Source: Actinomycetota bacterium (lineage in GTDB: Bacteria; Actinomycetota; Actinomycetes; Nanopelagicales; Nanopelagicaceae). From it: a DNA stretch of 44,073 bases. The notes beneath the pieces are model-generated. The model saw only the letters and a list, made by a program, of their open reading frames with translations. It searched no databases and was not told where the DNA came from. The stretch covers positions 1 to 44,073 of the forward strand of contig WLIL01000002.1 of NCBI GenBank assembly GCA_009702245.1. Direction: 5' to 3'. How positions within the stretch are numbered: position 1 is the first letter of the stretch; each line of letters starts with the position of its first letter. Shown piece after piece: positions 26,482-36,509 of this stretch. Made by a program: the position numbers and the translations under genes.

Positions 26482-27033
26482 ATGCGTAAAGGAATTGTGT
26501 GGGGATCTGCAGTAGCTTTATTGATTGCGCTTCCCTCCGGTGTTGTGAGCGCCATGCCGCCATCAACTCAACCATCGAGCGCATGGGCCAATCGCCCCAT
26601 TACAAGCCCGGTCACTTCTGATAGTCCCGATTTCATCGGACCTCGCATTGAACATCGAGCCGTTGAACCATCTCGCGCCCAAGCACGTGCGCCAATGGCT
26701 GTCAGTCGGATGAATCTGGCCCGCACTCGGATGGGCGCCATTAGTGTTGCCGGAGAGTTAAATGCGGAGCTCTACCAGTGGAGTTTTGACCAGATGGGCT
26801 GTCTGGTCGACCTCTGGGACCACGAGAGCAATTGGAATTACAAGTCGGTAAACCGGGAATCGGGTGCCCATGGCATCGCCCAGGCGCTCCCCGGATCGAA
26901 GATGTCAACGATTGCTACCGATTGGCGAAAGAACCCAGTCACCCAAATTACCTGGGGAATGAAGTACATCAAGTTAAGGTATGGCAACCCTGCTAACGCC
27001 CTGCGCCATTGGCAGCAGAATAACTGGTACTAA
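26482..27033 (+). CDS. Secreted lytic transglycosylase-like protein
   Basis: A 183-aa exported protein. Residues 1-~25 form a signal peptide ([24 protein letters not shown], cut near VSA-M). A Pro/Ser/Ala-rich linker leads to a compact C-terminal SLT-like domain: [17 protein letters not shown] (putative catalytic Glu in HESNW), [27 protein letters not shown] and [11 protein letters not shown]. Such domains cleave peptidoglycan glycan strands. ATG 26482 follows GGAGG; a GTG at 26476 is too close to it. The stop overlaps fumarase's stop by four bases (convergent). Confidence 0.88.
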   Translation: MRKGIVWGSAVALLIALPSGVVSAMPPSTQPSSAWANRPITSPVTSDSPDFIGPRIEHRAVEPSRAQARAPMAVSRMNLARTRMGAISVAGELNAELYQWSFDQMGCLVDLWDHESNWNYKSVNRESGAHGIAQALPGSKMSTIATDWRKNPVTQITWGMKYIKLRYGNPANALRHWQQNNWY

Positions 27034-28691
27034 TTCGTGGGCTTCGGTCCAATTGAAAGTGGCTTACTGGTCTCGGCAAAGAAATCATTTCCCTTATCGT
27101 CGACCACGATGAAAGCTGGGAAGTCGACAACATCAATTTTCCAGATGGCTTCCATTCCGAGTTCGGCGTATTCGAGAACTTCAACTTTTTTGATGCAATC
27201 TTGCGCTAAGCGCGCGGCAGGACCTCCGATAGAACCTAGGTAGAACCCACCATTTTTTTTGCACGCCTCTGTTACCTGTGCTGAACGATTTCCTTTTGCA
27301 AGCATGATGTGCGATCCACCAGCCTCTTGGAATTGCGCGACATATGAATCCATTCGACCGGCTGTCGTCGGTCCAAACGATCCAGAGGCATAACCCTCTG
27401 GAGTCTTTGCTGGACCGGCGTAATAGACCGCATAATCGCGCATGTACTGCGGCATGGGCTTGCCGGAATCAAGAAGTTCCTTGATCTTCGCGTGCGCGAG
27501 GTCGCGCGCCACCACCATTGAACCGTTGAGCGAGAGACGAGTCTTCACCGGATACTTGGAAAGCATCGCGCGGATCTCGCTCATAGGTCGGTTGAGATCC
27601 ACATGCACCACCGCGTCGCCAAGTTTTTCACTGCTGGGCTCAGGTAGGAAACGAGCTGGATCGCGCTCTAATACTTCAATGAAGGCGCCTTCGGGAGTGA
27701 TCTTCGCGCGCGCTTGGCGATCGGCAGAGCATGAAACTGCAATAGCGACCGGCAGAGAGGCGCCATGTCGGGGGAGGCGGATCACGCGTACATCGTGGCA
27801 AAAGTACTTGCCGCCGAATTGGGCGCCAATGCCAAAGCCTTGAGTGAGTTTGAGAACTTCAGCTTCCATTTCGATGTCGCGAAACCCGTGTCCGGTCTTT
27901 GCATCTCCTTGAAGTGGCAAAGTATCGAGATATTTAGTGCTCGCTAACTTCGCTGTTTTCAGTGTGTGTTCGGCACTGGTTCCACCGATCACAATTGACA
28001 GGTGATACGGAGGGCAGGCAGCGGTGCCTAAGGAGCGAAGTTTCTCGTCAAGGAATCGAAGTAACCCGGCTGGGTTGAGAATGGCTTTCGTCTCTTGATA
28101 GAGAAAAGACTTGTTTGCGCTACCTCCACCTTTGGCGATGTAGAGAAATGAGTACTCATTTTCATGACTATTTTTGGTGTCAGCATAAATTTCAATCTGA
28201 GCAGGAAGGTTATTTCCGGTATTGCGCTCTTCCCACATGTTGATAGGAGCCATTTGTGAATAGCGGAGATTAAGGCGGGTGAAAGCGTCGTATACGCCGC
28301 GCGAAATTGCCTCCTCGTCATTTCCTTGTGTAAGTACTTGCTGCCCACGCTTGCCCATCACGAGAGCGGTTCCAGTGTCTTGACACATAGGTAGTACGCC
28401 GCCGGCTGAGATGTTTGCGTTCTTCAATAAATCGATTGCCACGAAACGATCGTTAGCTGACGCTTCGGGATCATCAATAATTCTGCGGAGTTGCTCCAGG
28501 TGGGCAGTGCGTAGGTAGTGCGAAATATCGTGAATAGCTGTTTCCGTAAGAGTGGTAAGCGTTGATGGCTCCACCATAAGAAAGGTGCGATCGCCAAGTT
28601 TTTCTACTCGAATTCCATCAGTGGTGACGAGGCGATATTCAGTGCTGTCGGCAGCGGTAGGCAGCAAGTCGGAGTACGAGAATTCAGGCAT
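27030..28691 (-). CDS. Fumarate hydratase, class I (Fe-S)
   Basis: TCA-cycle enzyme interconverting fumarate and malate. It is the [4Fe-4S] class I form, 553 aa: cluster cysteines fit C103 ([10 protein letters not shown]), C226 (AACPPYH) and C321 (AVSCSADR), near the FumA ligand positions. The C-terminal half contains the beta domain with [10 protein letters not shown] and [24 protein letters not shown]. It lies 10 bp after glpX on the same strand, the same pairing as in mycobacteria. No Shine-Dalgarno is obvious before ATG 28691. Confidence 0.95.
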   Translation of the reverse strand: MPEFSYSDLLPTAADSTEYRLVTTDGIRVEKLGDRTFLMVEPSTLTTLTETAIHDISHYLRTAHLEQLRRIIDDPEASANDRFVAIDLLKNANISAGGVLPMCQDTGTALVMGKRGQQVLTQGNDEEAISRGVYDAFTRLNLRYSQMAPINMWEERNTGNNLPAQIEIYADTKNSHENEYSFLYIAKGGGSANKSFLYQETKAILNPAGLLRFLDEKLRSLGTAACPPYHLSIVIGGTSAEHTLKTAKLASTKYLDTLPLQGDAKTGHGFRDIEMEAEVLKLTQGFGIGAQFGGKYFCHDVRVIRLPRHGASLPVAIAVSCSADRQARAKITPEGAFIEVLERDPARFLPEPSSEKLGDAVVHVDLNRPMSEIRAMLSKYPVKTRLSLNGSMVVARDLAHAKIKELLDSGKPMPQYMRDYAVYYAGPAKTPEGYASGSFGPTTAGRMDSYVAQFQEAGGSHIMLAKGNRSAQVTEACKKNGGFYLGSIGGPAARLAQDCIKKVEVLEYAELGMEAIWKIDVVDFPAFIVVDDKGNDFFAETSKPLSIGPKPTN

Positions 28692-28701
28692 GGATAAGAG
28701 C

Positions 28702-29652
28702 CTACGCCTCTAGTGGATGCTCGCTCTGGATAAGTCGAATAGTGTGAGATTTTCCTCGCATCACCAGGGAGTGTGAGGTCATCCCTCGCGGACCGAATCG
28801 AACTCCGCGCAGGAGCTCCCCGTCCGTGATTCCAGTGGCTGCAAAGAAGACGTCGTCGCCGGTGACTAAGTCGTTGGTGGAGAGCACCCTTGAGAGGTCG
28901 TGTCCGGCGGCAATGGCCTTCTCTCGTTCGGCATCATCGCGTGGCATGAGACGGCCTTGGATAACCCCGCCGAGGCACTTCATGGCGCACGCAGCGATGA
29001 TGCCCTCTGGGGTACCGCCGATGCCCATCAAGAGGTCGATGCCGGTATTTTCGCGCGCGGACTCAACTGCCCCGGCCACATCGCCATCGGTAATAAATTT
29101 GATGCGCGCACCAGCTTCACGAATTTCTTTCGCAAGTTTTTCATGGCGTGGTCTATCGAGAATAACCACGGTTATTTCAGATGCAGAGAGCCGCTTGGCC
29201 TTTGCGACGCGGCGAATGTTCTCTCCCACTGGTGCAGTGATGTCAACAACATCTGCTGCTTCCGGGCCGGTTGCAAGTTTCTCCATATAGAAAACGGCGG
29301 AAGGGTCATACATGGCACCGCGCTCTGCAACTGCAATTACAGAGATGGCGTTATTCATTCCTTTTGCAGTAAGAGTTGTTCCATCGATGGGATCGACCGC
29401 AACATCGCATGCTGGACCTACGCCATCACCGACACGTTCGCCGTTGTAGAGCATGGGCGCTTTATCCTTCTCACCCTCACCGATGACGACGATGCCATCC
29501 ATGGATACTGAACTGATTAAGCGGCGCATTGCATCCACTGCCGCGCCGTCGGCGGTGTTCTTATCTCCACGTCCCACCCAGCGTGCGGCGGCGATAGCCG
29601 CAGATTCAGTGACGCGGACGAGTTCGAAGGCAAGATTTCGTGTATTCCCCAT
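28702..29652 (-). CDS. glpX: Fructose-1,6-bisphosphatase, class II
   Basis: Gluconeogenic phosphatase of the GlpX family, 316 aa. Metal and substrate motifs include [38 protein letters not shown] and [17 protein letters not shown]. As is usual in actinobacteria this is the main FBPase and precedes fumarase. ATG 29652 is preceded by GGAAGGA at a slightly long spacing. It diverges from the TOBE regulator at 29728. Confidence 0.95.
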   Translation of the reverse strand: MGNTRNLAFELVRVTESAAIAAARWVGRGDKNTADGAAVDAMRRLISSVSMDGIVVIGEGEKDKAPMLYNGERVGDGVGPACDVAVDPIDGTTLTAKGMNNAISVIAVAERGAMYDPSAVFYMEKLATGPEAADVVDITAPVGENIRRVAKAKRLSASEITVVILDRPRHEKLAKEIREAGARIKFITDGDVAGAVESARENTGIDLLMGIGGTPEGIIAACAMKCLGGVIQGRLMPRDDAEREKAIAAGHDLSRVLSTNDLVTGDDVFFAATGITDGELLRGVRFGPRGMTSHSLVMRGKSHTIRLIQSEHPLEA

Positions 29653-29697
29653 GGCTACATCATTCCTTCCTGGGCGAGGTGCGGCAACGAGGTGACA

Positions 29698-29730
29698 AGC
29701 CGCTAATGCGGCTCTATTCTGCTATATATG
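29698..29730 (+). promoter_or_regulatory. Inverted repeat and leaderless promoter of the TOBE regulator
   Basis: AGCCGC-TAAT-GCGGCT (29698-29713) is a perfect 6-4-6 inverted repeat immediately before TATTCT (29715-29720), a good -10 that ends seven bases before the ATG at 29728. No Shine-Dalgarno is present. The repeat would sit in the -35/-10 spacer, a typical repressor position; autoregulation is inferred. Confidence 0.5.
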
Positions 29731-30114
29731 ACGCAATATCGGATAAGTGAGGGGGCAGCGCTCCTAGGGGTCTCAGATGACACCGTGCGGCGCTGGATAG
29801 ATACCGGGCGCCTCGTGGCTCAGAAAGATCAAGGAGGCCGGATGACGGTCTCTGGAGTCGATTTGGCCGCTATTGCGCGCGGCGAAGGGCCGGAAGTGAT
29901 TGACGGACATAGAAGCAGCGCCCGAAATCGTTTCGTGGGTCTAGTCACTCGAGTCGAGAAAGAGGGCTTGGTAGGCATCGTTGAAATCCAAGCTGGTCCA
30001 CACCGCATCATCAGCATGGTCACTGCCGACGCCATCACGGATTTGGGACTCACTCCCGGTGCGCGCGCCGTTGCATCCATAAAGTCAACCAATGTTGTTA
30101 TCGAAACGGCGTAA
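29728..30114 (+). CDS. HTH-TOBE (Mop) molybdate-responsive regulator
   Basis: A 128-aa two-domain protein. Residues ~1-50 are an excisionase/MerR-like helix-turn-helix (YRISEGAALLGVSDDTVRRWIDTGRL). Residues ~65-128 are a TOBE/Mop domain (SARNRFVGLVTRVEKEGLVGIVEIQAGPHRIISMVTADAI) that binds molybdate-type oxyanions. Such proteins lie next to modABC in actinobacteria. It overlaps modB by 23 nt, so the two are co-expressed. Regulation by molybdate is inferred from family and context. Confidence 0.85.
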   Translation: MTQYRISEGAALLGVSDDTVRRWIDTGRLVAQKDQGGRMTVSGVDLAAIARGEGPEVIDGHRSSARNRFVGLVTRVEKEGLVGIVEIQAGPHRIISMVTADAITDLGLTPGARAVASIKSTNVVIETA

Positions 30115-30889
30115 GTCGGTATCGACCGCGCTTGTTAAGGTCCTCGCGGTCGTGGCACTCCTCTTTGTCGGCTTGCCTTTTATCGCACTGCTCTTTCGTA
30201 TTGAATGGCGAAACTTTTTTTCTCATGTCTTCACAAGCGAAAACTGGAGCGCCATTCAACTCACCCTCCTCACTTCAATTCTTTCGTTAGTCATCTCGCT
30301 CATTGTGGGACTGCCGCTGGCATTCTTAATGGCAACGCGCAATAAGTGGGGAAAGCTTCGTCCTGTCCTGGCAATTCCACTAGTGCTGCCGCCGGTGGTA
30401 GGAGGAGTACTTTTGTTGGTGGCCTGGGGTCGCCGAGGGTTATATGGCGGTGCGCTCTTTCATTTCTTTGGCTTCTCTATTCCGTTCACCTTAGTTGCGG
30501 TCATCTTTGCGCAACTCTTTGTCGCTCTTCCCGTCGTAGTCATCATGGCCGAAGGTGCGTTTTTGGAAGTGCCGCGTGATTTGATCGATGCGGCTAGGGC
30601 CGATGGGGCGAGTGAAGGCTTGCTCTTTCTGCGTATTGCTATTCCCTCAGCAGCATCAGGCATTGCCGCTGCTGCGCTTCTTGCATTTTCGCGGGCGCTC
30701 GGCGAATTTGGCGCCACGATTACTTTTGCAGGATCACTCCCAGGTCTTACGCGCACGATGCCTACAGCGATTTATGCCGCGCTCGAAGCTGATCCGGCGA
30801 GTGCGCTCTCCTTGAGCCTGCTGCTGGTGCTCATGAGTGGGATACTTATGATTCTGATGCGTCGCCGGCTCTTTGCTTGGGTTCGCTAG
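30092..30889 (+). CDS. modB: Molybdate ABC transporter permease ModB
   Basis: A 265-aa inner-membrane permease with about six helices. The family EAA loop is [29 protein letters not shown], preceded by [18 protein letters not shown] and followed by [29 protein letters not shown], which is typical of ModB/CysT-type permeases. It overlaps the regulator gene by 23 nt. The partner binding protein (ModA) and ATPase (ModC) are not adjacent: ispH follows directly. The transporter must use subunits from elsewhere, or is a remnant. Confidence 0.88.
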   Translation: MLLSKRRKSVSTALVKVLAVVALLFVGLPFIALLFRIEWRNFFSHVFTSENWSAIQLTLLTSILSLVISLIVGLPLAFLMATRNKWGKLRPVLAIPLVLPPVVGGVLLLVAWGRRGLYGGALFHFFGFSIPFTLVAVIFAQLFVALPVVVIMAEGAFLEVPRDLIDAARADGASEGLLFLRIAIPSAASGIAAAALLAFSRALGEFGATITFAGSLPGLTRTMPTAIYAALEADPASALSLSLLLVLMSGILMILMRRRLFAWVR

Positions 30890-30905
30890 AGGTATGAGAG
30901 GGCCG

Positions 30906-30920
30906 TACTCTGTGACTATG
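30906..30920 (+). promoter_or_regulatory. Candidate leaderless promoter of ispH
   Basis: TACTCTGTGACTATG: the -10-like TACTCT ends six bases before ATG 30918 and no Shine-Dalgarno lies at useful spacing. The same arrangement, TACTCTGTGTTCATG, precedes mshB. Confidence 0.5.
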
Positions 30921-31874
30921 AGCAAAAAGATCTTGTTGGCCGCGCCCCGTGGGTATTGCGCAGGGGTCGATCGCGCGGTTCAAACAGTTGAGAAGACTCT
31001 AGAGGTCCATGGCGCACCCGTTTATGTACGCAAACAAATAGTTCATAACAAGCATGTGGTCGAAACATTGGAGCGTCGCGGAGCTATCTTCGTAGAAGAG
31101 ACCGACGAGGTTCCAGAAGGTTCCATCGTGGTTTTTTCTGCCCATGGAGTTGCGCCGATAGTCCACGAAGAAGCGAAGCTGCGTTCTCTCAAAACGATCG
31201 ACGCTACTTGTCCACTTGTAACAAAAGTGCACCACGAGGCGCGTCGGTTCGCGGCAGATGATTTCGATATTCTGCTTGTAGGCCACGAAGGACACGAAGA
31301 AGTTGTAGGAACTGCCGGAGAGGCACCGGAGAATGTAATCCTCGTGGATGGCGTGGATGGCGTTGCCGATATCAAAGTTCGTGACGAGAGCAAAGTGGCT
31401 TGGCTTTCTCAAACGACACTAAGTGTTGATGAAACTCTTACTACTGTCGCCGCCTTACGGAAGCGATTTCCATTGCTCGTTGATCCACCAAGTGATGACA
31501 TTTGCTACGCAACTCAAAATCGCCAGGTTTCGATTAAAGAAATCGCAGGGAAGTGCGAGCTTGTCATTGTGGTGGGTTCTAAGAATTCCTCAAATTCAGT
31601 GCGCTTGGTTGAAGTGGCGTTAGAGGCAGGCACAAATGCTGCCTATCTTGTGGATTATGCAGATGAGGTCGATCCTACGTGGCTCAAAGGGGTCACAACC
31701 ATTGGAATCACTTCAGGAGCATCAGTGCCGGAAATATTAGTGACAGACCTTCTTGATTTTTTGAAGGAGTACGATTTTAAAGATGTTGAAGTAGTAACCA
31801 CTGCAGAAGAAACTCTGCTCTTCTCACTTCCTGCAGAACTTCGCAAGGATCTTCGGGCCGCAGGGAAGTCGTAA
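30918..31874 (+). CDS. ispH: 4-hydroxy-3-methylbut-2-enyl diphosphate reductase
   Basis: Last step of the MEP isoprenoid pathway, producing IPP and DMAPP. The [4Fe-4S] ligands fit C14 (PRGYCAGV), C98 (DATCPLVTK) and C196 ([11 protein letters not shown]). Other family motifs are [19 protein letters not shown] and [15 protein letters not shown]. Length 318 aa from ATG 30918; an upstream in-frame start at 30873 would overlap modB and is rejected. It feeds the cis-prenyltransferase encoded earlier in the window. Confidence 0.96.
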   Translation: MSKKILLAAPRGYCAGVDRAVQTVEKTLEVHGAPVYVRKQIVHNKHVVETLERRGAIFVEETDEVPEGSIVVFSAHGVAPIVHEEAKLRSLKTIDATCPLVTKVHHEARRFAADDFDILLVGHEGHEEVVGTAGEAPENVILVDGVDGVADIKVRDESKVAWLSQTTLSVDETLTTVAALRKRFPLLVDPPSDDICYATQNRQVSIKEIAGKCELVIVVGSKNSSNSVRLVEVALEAGTNAAYLVDYADEVDPTWLKGVTTIGITSGASVPEILVTDLLDFLKEYDFKDVEVVTTAEETLLFSLPAELRKDLRAAGKS

Positions 31875-31877
31875 TTT

Positions 31878-32606
31878 ATGTTTCGTGGCATCGGCACAGT
31901 TATCAATATCGTCACGATCCTTTTGGGGACAGCGGTAGGCGTGAGCTTGGGTTCGCGGTTGCCAGAGCGCACCCGGAATGTCATCACTGACGTACTTGGG
32001 CTCATTACCGCAGTGGTTGCTATTAGTGCAGGCTCAGCGGTGGCTTCTCCTGCGCTAAAGAAGGCGGTAGGAAGCGGCGCACTGCTGATTGTGCTTGGTG
32101 CATTATTGATTGGCGGCATTATTGGTTCTCTGCTTCGCCTGGAAGATCGCCTTAACAACATTGGCGAAACCTTGAAGAGCAAGTTTGGAAATCAGGAGAA
32201 TGGGAATTTCGTTGAAGGTTTCGTAACTGCATCACTGATCTTCGTAGTTGGTCCGCTGGCGATCCTCGCAAGTGTGAGTGATGGTCTGGGAAACGGTATT
32301 GACCAACTTCTCCTCAAGAGCACACTCGACTTCTTTGCCTCGATGGCATTTGCGGCTTCATTGGGTTGGGGTGTGGCAGCTTCAGCAATTGTTGTCGGCC
32401 TCTACCAAGGTGCTTGGACACTCCTTGGATGGTTACTTGGAAATGTAATGAGTGACTTTGAGATTGCAGCTATGACAGCTACAGGTGGGTTAATGCTTGC
32501 TGGAATTTCGCTTCGCCTTCTCAAGATTCGACACGTTCCGATTGGGGATTTGTTGCCAGCTCTTGCTATCGCTCCACTGCTCGCCTTACTCGTTTCAAAA
32601 TTTTAG
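31878..32606 (+). CDS. DUF554 (YdfK/YqgA-like) membrane protein
   Basis: A 242-aa integral membrane protein starting MFRGIGTVINIVTILLGTAVGVSLG, with the conserved LEDRLNNIGE segment, GNFVEGFVTASLIFVVGPLAILASVSDGL and about six helices. DUF554 members are suspected transporters but uncharacterised. It lies three bases after ispH, so probably co-transcribed. Its stop abuts the stop of the convergent DUF6542 gene with no gap. Confidence 0.88.
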   Translation: MFRGIGTVINIVTILLGTAVGVSLGSRLPERTRNVITDVLGLITAVVAISAGSAVASPALKKAVGSGALLIVLGALLIGGIIGSLLRLEDRLNNIGETLKSKFGNQENGNFVEGFVTASLIFVVGPLAILASVSDGLGNGIDQLLLKSTLDFFASMAFAASLGWGVAASAIVVGLYQGAWTLLGWLLGNVMSDFEIAAMTATGGLMLAGISLRLLKIRHVPIGDLLPALAIAPLLALLVSKF

Positions 32607-33023
32607 TTACTTGCGAAAAACGCGGAACCAGGAAAAGGCGGCTCCGATTAAGAGGTAAGGCGCAAGCGAAGCAAGGGCAGAGAGAAGATCAAGAGCCAAG
32701 CGGCTGGTGGAAAGCGTCGATGGTCCGATAGGCAACCAGATGAGTAAAGAAATCAAGGTGGCAAGTGGCGGAGTGATTGCAGCCGCGCGTCTGGCATCAC
32801 GTCTTGCAAGCCAAGAGCCGCCAACATTTACCAAGAGAATCGCTAGACCACTGAAGAGACCCACGTGATCACGAATCAGAATCTCGATTCCGATTAATAG
32901 AAAGAGCAGCGCTGAGGGCAAGGCAGCAATTCCTGGAGCAGTGAGTCCTGAGCCAAGAGTTGCGCGCTGGGCATCAGCCCGCGCCTTAAGAGAAGTGACT
33001 TGAGAGCCGAATTGTGAGGACAT
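32607..33023 (-). CDS. DUF6542-like membrane protein (Rv1111c-like)
   Basis: A 138-aa protein with a short soluble N-terminus (MSSQFGSQVTSLKARADAQR), then about four membrane helices beginning LTAPGIAALPSALLFLLIGIEIL and ending with LAPYLLIGAAFSWFRVFRK. The TAPG entry and its place between ispH and ychF match the actinobacterial DUF6542 family. ATG 33023 is chosen over 33056 because the family starts shortly before the first helix. No Shine-Dalgarno is visible. Function unknown. Confidence 0.72.
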   Translation of the reverse strand: MSSQFGSQVTSLKARADAQRATLGSGLTAPGIAALPSALLFLLIGIEILIRDHVGLFSGLAILLVNVGGSWLARRDARRAAAITPPLATLISLLIWLPIGPSTLSTSRLALDLLSALASLAPYLLIGAAFSWFRVFRK

Positions 33024-33065
33024 ATAGGCATCTTGCCACGCAGAGGTGACATTCAAGCGAAGGTT

Positions 33066-33093
33066 CTTCAGGGTGCTTCAGGGTACTTCGAGG
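33066..33093 (+). repeat. Period-10 tandem repeat upstream of ychF
   Basis: CTTCAGGGTG, CTTCAGGGTA and a diverged CTTCGAGG follow in tandem in the 149-bp gap between DUF6542 and ychF. Nothing else coding was seen in the gap. Confidence 0.8.
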
Positions 33094-33172
33094 AAGAGTT
33101 CAGCCCATATTGAGCGTGGAGGCCAGGAGAGTGGTCAGCGTAAGGCTGGCGGGGCAATAGGATTTAACCCTT

Positions 33173-34252
33173 GTGAGCCTCTCTATCGGAATCGTCGGCC
33201 TGCCCAATGTGGGCAAATCCACCCTTTTTAACGCGCTGACGAAGAACAACGTGCTCGCTGCCAATTATCCTTTCGCCACTATTGAACCCAACGTGGGCGT
33301 GGTCGGAGTGCCAGATGGCCGGTTAGCAGAACTTGCGGGCATCTTTAAATCAGAGCGTCTCTTGCCAGCCGCGCTCTCGTTCGTCGACATTGCAGGCATC
33401 GTGAAGGGCGCCAGCGAGGGTGCTGGACTCGGGAATAAGTTCCTCGCCAACATTCGCGAATCAGATGCCATATGCCAGGTCATTCGGGTATTCACAGATC
33501 CAGATGTTGTGCACGTTGATGGTCGTGTTGATCCACGCAGTGACATCGAGACGATTAACACTGAACTTGCGCTCGCCGATCTTCAAACTCTAGAGAAAGC
33601 GTTACCTCGCTTAGAGAAAGAGACTCGACTTTCAAAAGACCGCGGTGAAGTTCTCGAAGCTGCCAAAGCGGCCAACGCACTGTTGGAACAGGGAAAGACT
33701 CTTTTTGCTGCCGGGACTCCTGAGCTTCGTGAACTTGTGCGCGAATTGCACCTGCTCACTGCCAAACCATTTCTATACGTATTCAATGTAGATGCAACCG
33801 AACTTGCTGACCCAGCATTGCGCGCCGAACTTGCCGCGCTCGTGTCACCAGCTGAAGCCATCTTCTTAGATGCAAAGACTGAAGCTGAACTCGCTGAACT
33901 CGACGACGTCGACGCACTTGAATTGTTAGAGAGCATCGGACTTACTGAACCAGGTTTGGCAACGTTGGCACGCGTAGGTTTCAGCACTCTTGGTTTGCAG
34001 ACTTATCTCACAGCTGGTCCCAAGGAAGCGCGTGCTTGGACAATTTCTAAAGGCGCCACCGCTCCTGAAGCAGCTGGAGTGATTCACACAGATTTCCAAC
34101 GCGGTTTCATCAAAGCCGAAGTTGTCTCCTTCGCTGATCTGGTTGACGCCGGGTCGATGGCAGAGGCAAAAGCGCGCGGCAAGGTGCGGATGGAAGGCAA
34201 GGAATATGTCATGGCGGATGGCGACGTAGTCGAATTTCGCTTCAACGTCTGA
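33173..34252 (+). CDS. ychF: Redox-regulated Obg-like ATPase YchF
   Basis: A ribosome-associated P-loop ATPase of the OLA1/YchF group, 359 aa. G1 is GLPNVGKST at residues 8-16, switch [14 protein letters not shown]3 [18 protein letters not shown], the non-canonical G4, and a C-terminal TGS domain ([30 protein letters not shown]). Start GTG 33173 lacks a Shine-Dalgarno; TAGGAT nine bases upstream may be a -10 of a leaderless transcript. It is followed by typA. Confidence 0.96.
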   Translation: MSLSIGIVGLPNVGKSTLFNALTKNNVLAANYPFATIEPNVGVVGVPDGRLAELAGIFKSERLLPAALSFVDIAGIVKGASEGAGLGNKFLANIRESDAICQVIRVFTDPDVVHVDGRVDPRSDIETINTELALADLQTLEKALPRLEKETRLSKDRGEVLEAAKAANALLEQGKTLFAAGTPELRELVRELHLLTAKPFLYVFNVDATELADPALRAELAALVSPAEAIFLDAKTEAELAELDDVDALELLESIGLTEPGLATLARVGFSTLGLQTYLTAGPKEARAWTISKGATAPEAAGVIHTDFQRGFIKAEVVSFADLVDAGSMAEAKARGKVRMEGKEYVMADGDVVEFRFNV

Positions 34253-34275
34253 CCCACACTAACCAAAGGATGACC

Positions 34276-36132
34276 GTGAAAAGCAGAGACGATTTAAGAA
34301 ACGTAGCTATTATCGCCCACGTCGATCATGGTAAGACGACACTCGTTGATGCAATGCTTTGGCAGTCCGGTGCTTTCGCTGCTTACAAGGAACAAGGCGA
34401 AGGCAAGGATCGTGTGATGGATTCCATGGATCTCGAGCGCGAAAAGGGCATCACTATTCTCGCAAAAAACACGGCGGTGAAGCGTGGTGACATGACCGTT
34501 AACATCATCGACACCCCAGGCCACGCCGACTTCGGTGGCGAAGTAGAACGCGGACTCGAAATGGTTGACGGTGTGCTCCTCTTGGTGGATGCCTCTGAAG
34601 GCCCACTTCCACAAACCCGTTTTGTGCTGCGTAAAGCGCTCTCGAAAAAACTTCCGGTCATCTTGGTTATCAACAAAGTTGATCGTTCGGATGCTCGTAT
34701 CGCCGAAGTTCTCAACGAGACTTATGAACTCTTCCTCGATCTTGATGCGGACGAGAAGCAAATTGAATTCCCCATTGTTTATGCATCTGCCAAGGCGGGT
34801 CGCGCCTCGCTCACCCAAACTGCTGATGGCGGTATGCCAGAAGAGACCGATCTTCAGGTGCTCTTCGACGTCATCAAAGAGACCATTCCAGCCCCTACTT
34901 ATACCGAGGGTGCACCACTTCAGGCGCACGTCACCAACCTCGATGCTTCTCCTTATCTTGGGCGTCTAGCGCTCTGTCGCGTGCGCCAAGGCACCATTTC
35001 TAAGGGTCAAACAGTGGCCTGGATTCGCACTGATGGACGCGTGGAAAAGGTCAAAATTTCTGAACTTCTGATCACTGAAGGTTTGGAGCGTGTACCTGCT
35101 CTTTCAGCAGGCCCAGGAGACATCATCGCTGTTGCCGGCATTGAAGAGATCACTCTTGGCGAAACACTTGCCGATGCGGACAATCCCATCGCACTTCCAC
35201 TGATCACCGTGGATGAGCCGTCAATATCTATGACAATCGGTATTAATACTTCTCCGCTTGCGGGTCAGAGCGGTAAGAAAGTCACTGCTCGTTTGGTAAA
35301 GAACCGCCTTGATGCCGAGCTCGTCGGTAACGTTTCGCTTCGGGTGCTCACGACTGAACGCCCAGATACGTGGGAAGTCCAGGGGCGCGGTGAACTTCAG
35401 CTCGCCGTACTCGTTGAATTAATGCGTCGCGAAGGTTTTGAACTCACTGTTGGTAAGCCACAGGTGGTTACCAAAATGGTGGATGGCAAGATGCATGAAC
35501 CAATGGAACGACTCACTGTTGATATTCCGGAAGACTACCTTGGTGTTGTCACGCAATTGATGGCATTGCGGAAAGGTCGCATGGAGCAGATGGTCAATCA
35601 CGGAACTGGTTGGGTCCGTATGGATTATCGGGTACCAAGCCGAGGGCTCATTGGTTTCCGCACTGAGTTTCTTACTGAAACTCGTGGAACAGGATTGCTC
35701 CACCACGTATTTGATGGCTACGAAGCATGGCACGGTGAATTGCGCACGCGTCCCACTGGTTCACTTGTTGCAGATCGCCGCGGTGCAGTTACTTCCTATG
35801 CGCTCTTCTCACTCCAAGAGCGTGGAACAATCTTCGTACAACCAGGTACTGAAGTTTATGAAGGCATGATCGTCGGCGAGAATTCACGTGGCGAAGATAT
35901 GGACGTCAATGCAGTTCGTGAAAAGAAACTCACAAACATTCGTTCTGCAACCGCAGATGAATTAGAACGTTTGATCCCACCAAAACTTCTCAACATGGAA
36001 CAAGCGCTTGAATTCTGTCGCGAAGATGAATGTATCGAGGTGACGCCAGCTACTGTTCGCATTCGTAAGGTGGTTCTCGATCAGAACGAGCGGGGTCGCT
36101 CTGCTTCTAGGGCAAAGAAATCGAATCTGTAG
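34276..36132 (+). CDS. typA: Translational GTPase TypA/BipA
   Basis: An EF-G-like GTPase acting on the ribosome under stress, 618 aa. G1 [43 protein letters not shown] and NKVDR are present, followed by domains II, III, V and the BipA-specific C-terminal part ([14 protein letters not shown]..., [11 protein letters not shown]-like region). GTG 34276 is chosen because AAAGGA lies five bases upstream and [13 protein letters not shown] fits the family; ATG 34270 is embedded in that site. The 3' end overlaps the proposed start region of the Nudix gene. Confidence 0.96.
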   Translation: MKSRDDLRNVAIIAHVDHGKTTLVDAMLWQSGAFAAYKEQGEGKDRVMDSMDLEREKGITILAKNTAVKRGDMTVNIIDTPGHADFGGEVERGLEMVDGVLLLVDASEGPLPQTRFVLRKALSKKLPVILVINKVDRSDARIAEVLNETYELFLDLDADEKQIEFPIVYASAKAGRASLTQTADGGMPEETDLQVLFDVIKETIPAPTYTEGAPLQAHVTNLDASPYLGRLALCRVRQGTISKGQTVAWIRTDGRVEKVKISELLITEGLERVPALSAGPGDIIAVAGIEEITLGETLADADNPIALPLITVDEPSISMTIGINTSPLAGQSGKKVTARLVKNRLDAELVGNVSLRVLTTERPDTWEVQGRGELQLAVLVELMRREGFELTVGKPQVVTKMVDGKMHEPMERLTVDIPEDYLGVVTQLMALRKGRMEQMVNHGTGWVRMDYRVPSRGLIGFRTEFLTETRGTGLLHHVFDGYEAWHGELRTRPTGSLVADRRGAVTSYALFSLQERGTIFVQPGTEVYEGMIVGENSRGEDMDVNAVREKKLTNIRSATADELERLIPPKLLNMEQALEFCREDECIEVTPATVRIRKVVLDQNERGRSASRAKKSNL

Positions 36133-36509
36133 TTGCTGGTGTACTCCTTCGCGCGGGCCAAGAGGTATTGCTAGCGCGAAGGAGTACTACGCATGCTGGC
36201 TTTTGGGAGTTTCCTGGCGGGTTAGTTGAGCCCAATGAATCGCCAGAACAGGCCATAGTTCGAGAATTCCATGAAGAGTTCCTAGCGGACGTGAGAGTGC
36301 TTCGGAAAGTGGACTTCACTTATGCGCTTTCCACTGAGCGCGAATTGCACTTCTTCTTGCTTTCAGCTGAGCATGATCCACACGTGACCCACCATTCACA
36401 TGATCAGCTCGCATGGATCACAGAACAAAGTCCTTTGCCAGGAGATGTGCTTCCGGCAGATCTGGCAGCACTGCCTATTATTTGGCGGTCACTTGCAGAT
36501 GTCGTTTAA
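36120..36509 (+). CDS. Nudix hydrolase with no canonical start codon
   Basis: The Nudix box is visible as [22 protein letters not shown], but the usual Gly after EEx is Leu. The frame upstream encodes the required first strand ([18 protein letters not shown]), so the true start must lie before 36129. The frame opens after a stop at 36108 and holds no ATG, GTG or TTG until TTG 36168, which is too late. ATC 36120 has AGGG seven bases upstream and is my best guess. It overlaps typA by 13 nt and the convergent S9 peptidase by 32 bp. Likely a MutT-type nucleotide pyrophosphatase; substrate unknown. Confidence 0.65.
   Translation: MESVVAGVLLRAGQEVLLARRSTTHAGFWEFPGGLVEPNESPEQAIVREFHEEFLADVRVLRKVDFTYALSTERELHFFLLSAEHDPHVTHHSHDQLAWITEQSPLPGDVLPADLAALPIIWRSLADVV

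Noticed and set aside
28692-28704. Leaderless promoter of fumarase (TAGGCT before ATG)
   Set aside because: The hexamer contains the glpX stop codon and the gene is 10 bp downstream of glpX; co-transcription explains it better.
34276-36509. TypA-Nudix fusion by programmed -1 frameshift
   Set aside because: The slippery site is poor (second codon would re-pair badly) and no stimulatory structure was seen; kept only as an alternative explanation.
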